Source of the DNA: Leucobacter sp.
Lineage (GTDB): Bacteria; Actinomycetota; Actinomycetes; Actinomycetales; Microbacteriaceae
NCBI GenBank assembly: GCA_031178565.1
Contig: JAPSIU010000084.1
Span: 1 to 9,756 of the forward strand
Direction: 5' to 3'
DNA: 9,756 nt
Shown: positions 5,945-9,756 of the stretch, in pieces
Position numbering within the stretch: the stretch's first letter is position 1
Layout: each line of letters opens with the position of its first letter
The notes under the pieces: model-generated
What the model was told of the DNA's origin: nothing
Seen by the model: only the letters and a program-made list of their open reading frames with translations
Database searches by the model: none
Translations under genes and position numbers: made by a program

Positions 5945-6142
5945 TCTGGCTCTCCTTGCGGATCGTGGAGGTGTGGTGCGCATCGGGGGTTCGGGCCTCC
6001 GACCCGAGGTGTCCCCCGCGCTCGGCTGACGAGGCGGGTTCTTCGATGCGCTTGTATCGTTCTCCCGCGTCCGCAGAGCGGATCGCGGGATCGTATTGAG
6101 TTGTGTGTTCTGCTCGACTCGTGCCGGCGCGAGCGCCGGAGC
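5945..6142 (-). other. Structured 198-nt spacer between rpmJ and rpsM
   Basis: Three inverted repeats fill this gap. CCGGCGC-GA-GCGCCGG (6124-6139) starts 3 nt past the rpmJ stop. CCCGCGTCCGC (6064-6074) pairs with 6078-6089 over 11 bp with one bulged T and a 3-nt loop. CGGGGG (5984-5989) pairs with CCCCCG (6013-6018), enclosing TCGGG/CCCGA (5991-5995 and 6003-6007). None has a U-tract on the minus strand. TACGAT (6098-6093) resembles a -10 box but lacks a -35 partner. No further gene is recognised. Confidence 0.65.
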
Positions 6143-6259
6143 CTAGCCCTGACGCTGCTTGTGGCGCGGGTTGTTCTTGCAGATCACCATGACGCGGCCG
6201 TGACGACGAATGACCTTGCAGTGATCGCAGATCGCCTTGACGCTGGGCTTTACCTTCAT
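6143..6259 (-). CDS. rpmJ: 50S ribosomal protein L36, zinc-binding form
   Basis: This 38-residue protein begins MKVKPSVKAICDHCKVIRR and ends NNPRHKQRQG, a complete L36. The zinc ribbon ligands are present: Cys11, Cys14, Cys27 and His33, so this is the zinc-containing (C+) form. Many actinobacteria also carry a zinc-free L36 paralogue elsewhere, expressed under zinc limitation; that cannot be judged from this window. AAGGAAG (6270-6264) lies 4 nt before the ATG. It sits between infA and rpsM, the normal place in this operon. The stop is TAG at 6145-6143. Confidence 0.97.
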   Translation of the reverse strand: MKVKPSVKAICDHCKVIRRHGRVMVICKNNPRHKQRQG

Positions 6260-6291
6260 GATGCTTCCTTTATCGGTTCGCTGTCCTCGTA

Positions 6292-6309
6292 CTCGCGGAA
6301 TGCCGCGAG
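6292..6309 (-). other. Hairpin between infA and rpmJ
   Basis: CTCGCGG (6292-6298) pairs perfectly with CCGCGAG (6303-6309) around a 4-nt loop, in the 67-nt gap 17 nt past the infA stop. No U-tract follows on the minus strand, so a full terminator is unlikely; it may mark a processing or stabilising site like the hairpins of the other gaps in the operon. Confidence 0.6.
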
Positions 6310-6326
6310 CCGTTACTTTCCAGCGA

Positions 6327-6548
<222 letters not shown>

Positions 6549-6647
6549 AGCCTCACTATCGCTCGAGTAGATGTACTGGTCATGCGAATGCTCGGCACCT
6601 CCTTTTGCGAAGGCGAAGCTGAAGGTTCAGTCGCGAACACGAAAACA

Positions 6648-6697
6648 GGCGCAAAGCACCAAAGATCAAGAGTACCTGCCGGATCGCAATTTGTAAA
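6648..6697 (-). promoter_or_regulatory. Probable infA operon promoter with 5'-leader hairpin
   Basis: On the minus strand TTTACA (6697-6692) is followed after exactly 17 nt by TACTCT (6674-6669), a good -35/-10 pair for a high-GC genome. One nucleotide later comes GATCTTTGGTGC (6667-6656), identical to the element at the rplM promoter. The start site would be near 6662, giving a leader of about 114 nt. The leader opens with a hairpin, GGTGC-TTT-GCGCC (6660-6648). The local AT-richness supports promoter function. Confidence 0.65.
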
Positions 6698-6724
6698 GCT
6701 GGGCCGACACGCCCCCGGCATCCC

Positions 6725-6751
6725 GCCGGAGCCGGTGCCGGTGCCGGTGCC
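6725..6751. repeat. Short GCCGGT tandem repeat after map
   Basis: GCCGGT occurs three times (6731-6748), preceded by the variant GCCGGA (6725-6730) and followed by GCC. It lies 10 nt past the map stop. A small inverted repeat, CCGGC-ATCCC-GCCGG (6715-6729), abuts it and may contribute to a weak map terminator, though no U-tract is seen. Confidence 0.7.
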
Positions 6752-6760
6752 TCGCAGACC

Positions 6761-7603
6761 CTACGGGATCGGGACGGGCGTGATCCCGAGCGGTTCGAGC
6801 CCGGACGCCCCGCCGTCCTCGGCGGTCAGTACCCAGATCCCGTCGGCGTGCACGGCCACCGAGTGCTCCCACTGGGCGCTCATCGAGCCGTCGGCGATGG
6901 TGACGGTCCAGTCGTCGTCCTCGATCACCGTCTCGATGCCGCCGGCCGAGATGATCGGCTCGATCGCCACCACGAGTCCGGGCTTGACCTCGGGTCCGCG
7001 GCGCTTGACCGGCACGTTGAAGACCGGCGGATCCTCGTGCATGCTTCGGCCGATCCCGTGCCCGATGTAGTCCTCGAGCACGCCGAAGTCGCTGTTCGCG
7101 CGCACGTAGGCGGAGACCGCCTCGCCCACCTCGTTCAGGTGGGCGGCCGTGGCGAGGCGCGCGATGCCGCGCCACATCGCCTGCTCCGTCACGAGGCTGA
7201 GCTTCTCGACCTCGGCGGTGTGGTCGGGGCGCGCCGGATCGGGAAGCACCGCGGTGAACGCCGCGTCGCCGTGCCAGCCGCCGATCACCGCTCCGGCATC
7301 GAGCGCGACGATGTCACCGGGTTCGAGCGGGCGATCGGTGGGGATCGCGTGCACCACGTGCGCGTTCACGTTCGCGCAGATCGTGTGCCGGTAGCCCGGC
7401 TCCATCGCGAAGTTCGGGGCTCCGCCGCGGGCGCGGACGGCCTCCTCGGCGAGGGTGTCGAGCTCGAGCGGGGTGATCCCCGGGCGAACCGCCTCGCGCA
7501 TCGCGGTGAGCGCCGCGGCCGTCGCGAGCCCCGGTTCCACCATCAGACGCAACTGCGCCGGCGACTTGTAGATCGACCGGCGCAGGAGACTCCGGCGAGC
7601 CAC
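6761..7603 (-). CDS. map: Type I methionine aminopeptidase
   Basis: The enzyme removes the initiator methionine from new proteins. All five metal ligands are present: Asp102 (ALDAG), Asp113 (HGDAAFT), His172 (IGHGIGRSMHE), Glu205 (AIEPII) and Glu236 (QWEHS), together with the catalytic His85 and His179. The product has 280 residues, within the family range, with the usual N-terminal YKSPAQLRLM segment (12-21). The active-site loop reads VNAHVVHAIP where the family commonly has VNEVVCHGIP, so it is somewhat divergent. The GTG at 7603-7601 lies 3 nt after the adk stop, pointing to translational coupling; no strong Shine-Dalgarno sequence is seen. The secY-adk-map order is classic. Another map paralogue may exist elsewhere. 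Confidence 0.96.
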   Translation of the reverse strand: MARRSLLRRSIYKSPAQLRLMVEPGLATAAALTAMREAVRPGITPLELDTLAEEAVRARGGAPNFAMEPGYRHTICANVNAHVVHAIPTDRPLEPGDIVALDAGAVIGGWHGDAAFTAVLPDPARPDHTAEVEKLSLVTEQAMWRGIARLATAAHLNEVGEAVSAYVRANSDFGVLEDYIGHGIGRSMHEDPPVFNVPVKRRGPEVKPGLVVAIEPIISAGGIETVIEDDDWTVTIADGSMSAQWEHSVAVHADGIWVLTAEDGGASGLEPLGITPVPIP

Positions 7604-7606
7604 GCG

Positions 7607-8230
7607 CTATCGACCCGCCTTCGCGTTCGCGCCCACCTCGGTGCCGAGGCCGAGCTTCGCGTCGAGACCGTCGGAGATGCGATCGGCGACTTCCTCGACC
7701 GTGCCGAGGCCGTCGACCGAGACCAGGATCCCCCGCTTCGAGAACAGTTCCACGAGCGGTGCGGTCTGCTCGGCGTAGACCTCCTGGCGGTGCCGGATGA
7801 CCTCTTCCGTGTCATCGGCGCGACCCTCGAGCTCCGCGCGCTTCATGAGCCTCGCCACCACCGCGTCGGTGTCGGCCTCGAGCAGGATCACCGCGTCGAG
7901 CGAGCGCCCGTCGAGCATCCCGTCGAGCGCGTGGACCTGGTCCACGGTTCTCGGATAGCCGTCGAGCAGGAAACCCCGTGCGGCGTCCTCCTGCGCGAGA
8001 CGGTCCGCCACGATCTCGTTGGTCAGCGAATCGGGAACGAGTTCGCCGCTCTCGATGATCTGCTGGACCTGCTTGCCGAGTTCGGTGCCGCCCTTGATGT
8101 TCGCACGGAAGATGTCGCCCGTCGAGATCGCGGGAACGTCGTAGCGCTCGGCGATCCGGGAGGCCTGCGTGCCCTTCCCCGCGCCGGGCGGCCCGATGAT
8201 CAGGAGCCGTGCGCTGTCGGTTTCAGTCAC
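7607..8230 (-). CDS. adk: Adenylate kinase, short-lid form
   Basis: Adk catalyses ATP + AMP = 2 ADP. The 207-residue product has the P-loop GPPGAGKGTQ (13-22, Lys19), STGDIFR (36-42) in the AMP-binding region, and FLLDGYPRT (87-95). The lid is short: KRAELEGRADDTEEVIRHR (130-148) runs directly into the following helix, without the zinc-binding insert of long forms, as is usual in actinobacteria. The residues after about 190 form a variable tail. The frame is open far upstream because it runs antiparallel in phase with secY; the GTG at 8230-8228 is the start, with AGGG 8 nt upstream. Its GTGA overlaps the secY TGA by 4 nt, which couples the two translations. Confidence 0.97.
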   Translation of the reverse strand: MTETDSARLLIIGPPGAGKGTQASRIAERYDVPAISTGDIFRANIKGGTELGKQVQQIIESGELVPDSLTNEIVADRLAQEDAARGFLLDGYPRTVDQVHALDGMLDGRSLDAVILLEADTDAVVARLMKRAELEGRADDTEEVIRHRQEVYAEQTAPLVELFSKRGILVSVDGLGTVEEVADRISDGLDAKLGLGTEVGANAKAGR

Positions 8231-9546
8231 TTGAGAAGCCCTTCGTAGTGGCGCTGCTGCAGCTGTGCATCGATCTGCTTCACCGTCTCGAGACCGACCC
8301 CCACGATGATGAGGATCGATGCGCCGCCGAACGGGAAGTTCTGGTTTGCGCCGAAGAACGAGAGTGCGATGAGCGGGATCAGTGCGATGACGCCGAGGTA
8401 GAGGGAGCCCGCGCTGGTGACCCGGGTGAGCACGTAGTTGAGGTACTCGGCCGTGGGACGACCCGCGCGGATGCCCGGGATGAAGCCGCCGTACTTCTTC
8501 ATGTTGTCGGAGACCTCTTCGGGGTTGAACGTGATCTGCACGTAGAAGAAGGTGAAACCGATCGTCAGCAGGAAGAATACGACCATGTACAGCGGCTGGT
8601 CGCCCTGCACGAGGTTGTTGGAGACCCAGACGACCCAGCCCTTCGGCTCCTCGCCGATCTGCGGCTGGTTGAACTGGGTGATCAGCATGGGCAGGTACAG
8701 GATCGCGGAGGCGAAGATCACCGGGATCACGCCGGCCATGTTGACCTTGATCGGGATGTAGGTGCTGCTTCCCCCGTAGGTGCGGCGCCCGACGACGCGT
8801 TTGGCGTACTGCACCGGGATCCGGCGCTGCGACTGCTCGACGAAGACGACCGCGGCGACGACGACGAGGCCGACGGCCACCACGAGGAAGAAGACCTCCC
8901 ACCCCTGCGACTCCCGGATGGCCCAGAGGGCGCCGGGGAAGGTCGCGGCGATGGAGGTGAAGATCAGGAGCGACATGCCGTTGCCGATCCCGCGCTCGGT
9001 GATGAGTTCGCCGAACCACATGATCAGGCCCGTGCCGGCCGTCATCGTGATGATCATGATCAGGATGGACCACCACTCCTGGGAGACCAGGTTCTGGCAG
9101 GCCTGGTTCGCAGCCGCGCCGAACAGCTGACCCGAGCGCGCGACGGTGATCAGCGTCGTCGACTGCAGCACCGCCAGCGCGATCGTGAGGTAGCGCGTGT
9201 ACTGGGTGAGCTTGGCCTGACCGGCCTGGCCCTCCTTGTGCAGGGTCTCGAAGTGCGGGATCACGACGCGCAGCAGCTGGGTGATGATCGACGCCGTGAT
9301 GTAGGGCATGATGCCGAGCGCGAAGACCGAGAGCTGCAGCAGCGCGCCGCCGCTGAAGAGGTTGATCATCGCATAGAGACCCGACGTGCCCTGATTCGCG
9401 GCGAGACAGGCCTGCACGTTGTTGAAGTCCACGAACGGTGCGGGGATGAAGGATCCGAGCCTGAACAGTGACACGATCGCGAGCGTGAAGACGATCTTCC
9501 GCCGCAAATCGGGAGTCCGAAAGATCCGTCCGATGGCACTGAACAA
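8227..9546 (-). CDS. secY: Protein translocase subunit SecY
   Basis: SecY is the membrane channel through which the Sec system exports or inserts proteins, together with SecE and SecG. The 439-residue product has the ten-segment hydrophobic pattern and family segments RTPDLRRKI (N-terminus), the plug region after FIPAP, GIMPYITASIITQLL, LTQYTRYLTI, the WFGELITERGIGNGMSLLIF loop, and FNPEEVSDNMKKYGGFIPGIRAGRPTAEYL before the last segments. The proposed start is TTG 9546-9544 because AGGAGG (9558-9553) lies 6 nt upstream and the protein then begins as actinobacterial SecY proteins do. An ATG at 9579 in frame would add 11 residues (MALDDVPRRQI) but has a poorer site. SecY is the first gene after a strong terminator, so it needs its own promoter; it is coupled to adk. 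Confidence 0.96.
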   Translation of the reverse strand: MFSAIGRIFRTPDLRRKIVFTLAIVSLFRLGSFIPAPFVDFNNVQACLAANQGTSGLYAMINLFSGGALLQLSVFALGIMPYITASIITQLLRVVIPHFETLHKEGQAGQAKLTQYTRYLTIALAVLQSTTLITVARSGQLFGAAANQACQNLVSQEWWSILIMIITMTAGTGLIMWFGELITERGIGNGMSLLIFTSIAATFPGALWAIRESQGWEVFFLVVAVGLVVVAAVVFVEQSQRRIPVQYAKRVVGRRTYGGSSTYIPIKVNMAGVIPVIFASAILYLPMLITQFNQPQIGEEPKGWVVWVSNNLVQGDQPLYMVVFFLLTIGFTFFYVQITFNPEEVSDNMKKYGGFIPGIRAGRPTAEYLNYVLTRVTSAGSLYLGVIALIPLIALSFFGANQNFPFGGASILIIVGVGLETVKQIDAQLQQRHYEGLLK

Positions 9547-9605
9547 AATCTGCCTCCTGGGAACATCGTCTAAGGCCATCGCCTCACGACGAGAACCAAT
9601 ACACC

Positions 9606-9611
9606 AGCCTA
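9606..9611 (-). promoter_or_regulatory. -10 box candidate for secY-adk-map
   Basis: TAGGCT on the minus strand fits the TAnnnT pattern. Transcription would start near 9599, about 52 nt before the TTG start. No good -35 box is seen (TTCGTA with a 19-nt spacer is the best). A promoter in this gap is expected because the strong terminator at 9662-9717 lies just upstream. Confidence 0.35.
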
Positions 9612-9661
9612 CACGGCGGGAAGGGTGGGCTACGAACGACAACTCATAAACGAGTGTCGCG

Positions 9662-9717
9662 AAAAAAATACGGGGGTGGTCGGAGCGGCACGTATGGCCG
9701 CTCCGACCCGCCCCCGT
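9662..9717 (-). terminator. Strong intrinsic terminator upstream of secY
   Basis: GGTCGGAGCGGC (9678-9689) pairs perfectly with GCCGCTCCGACC (9697-9708) around a 7-nt loop. An outer stem, ACGGGGG (9670-9676) with CCCCCGT (9711-9717), extends it after a small internal loop. On the minus strand a run of seven T (9668-9662) follows. This is the clearest terminator in the window. It ends transcription of the minus-strand gene beyond the right edge, usually rplO in this cluster. The remaining 39 bases to 9756 carry no gene I can name. Confidence 0.93.
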
Positions 9718-9756
9718 CCAAAGAGCATAGCTCGACCGTCCTACATTATCTCTCCG

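Noticed and set aside
6848..8248. Long plus-strand open frame opposite map and adk
   Set aside because: It is a mirror frame of two conserved enzymes, rich in Arg, Asp, Val and His, with no domain signature.
7607..9076. Possible fusion of a 280-residue N-terminal domain to Adk
   Set aside because: The upstream part is the frame-shifted shadow of secY; the GTG at 8230 with the GTGA overlap gives a normal Adk.
8209..9471. Long plus-strand open frame opposite secY
   Set aside because: It is highly charged, low-complexity antisense of the SecY membrane segments, not a plausible protein.
9718..9740. A third copy of the rplM/infA start-site element near TATGCT-CTTTGG on the minus strand
   Set aside because: Only TCTTTGG is shared, the spacing to the -10-like hexamer differs, and it runs straight into the terminator.

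Overview
The window looks like the chromosome of a high-GC Gram-positive bacterium, most likely an actinobacterium of the Micrococcales (Microbacteriaceae-like). The reasons are the very high GC content, the use of GTG and TTG starts, an adenylate kinase with a short lid, -10 boxes of the TAnnnT type, and the gene order secY-adk-map-infA-rpmJ-rpsM-rpsK-rpoA-rplQ-(truA)-rplM without rpsD between rpsK and rpoA. The genus assignment is inference; no rRNA gene is present.

Layout, read in the direction of most transcription (minus strand, right to left). A strong intrinsic terminator (9662-9717) closes whatever lies beyond the right edge. It is followed by a translocation and maturation block: secY (protein-export channel), adk (adenylate kinase, 4-nt GTGA overlap with secY) and map (methionine aminopeptidase, 3 nt after adk). 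After a 212-nt gap with a good promoter come infA (IF-1), rpmJ (L36, only 38 aa), rpsM (S13), rpsK (S11), rpoA (RNA polymerase alpha) and rplQ (L17 with an acidic, internally duplicated tail). A long hairpin at 3369-3408 closes this operon. On the plus strand, convergent to rplQ and divergent from truA, lies one accessory gene: a large membrane acyltransferase with an extracytoplasmic SGNH domain (1250-3178), followed by a 7-bp tandem repeat. truA (tRNA pseudouridine synthase) and the first 34 codons of rplM (L13) finish the window at the left.

All genes except the acyltransferase serve translation, transcription or protein export. The acyltransferase probably O-acylates a cell-envelope glycan and separates rplQ from truA, which are usually neighbours.

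No wholly new system is visible. The most interesting signals are regulatory. The infA and rplM promoters share an identical 12-bp element at the same distance from the -10 box, and in both leaders it forms the 5' arm of a small hairpin with a different but complementary 3' arm. The rpsK-rpoA gap contains a near-perfect three-way-junction RNA fold that includes the rpsK stop codon. Several other gaps of the operon carry GC-rich hairpins without U-tracts, and a small upstream frame with a near-perfect Shine-Dalgarno sequence overlaps the infA start.
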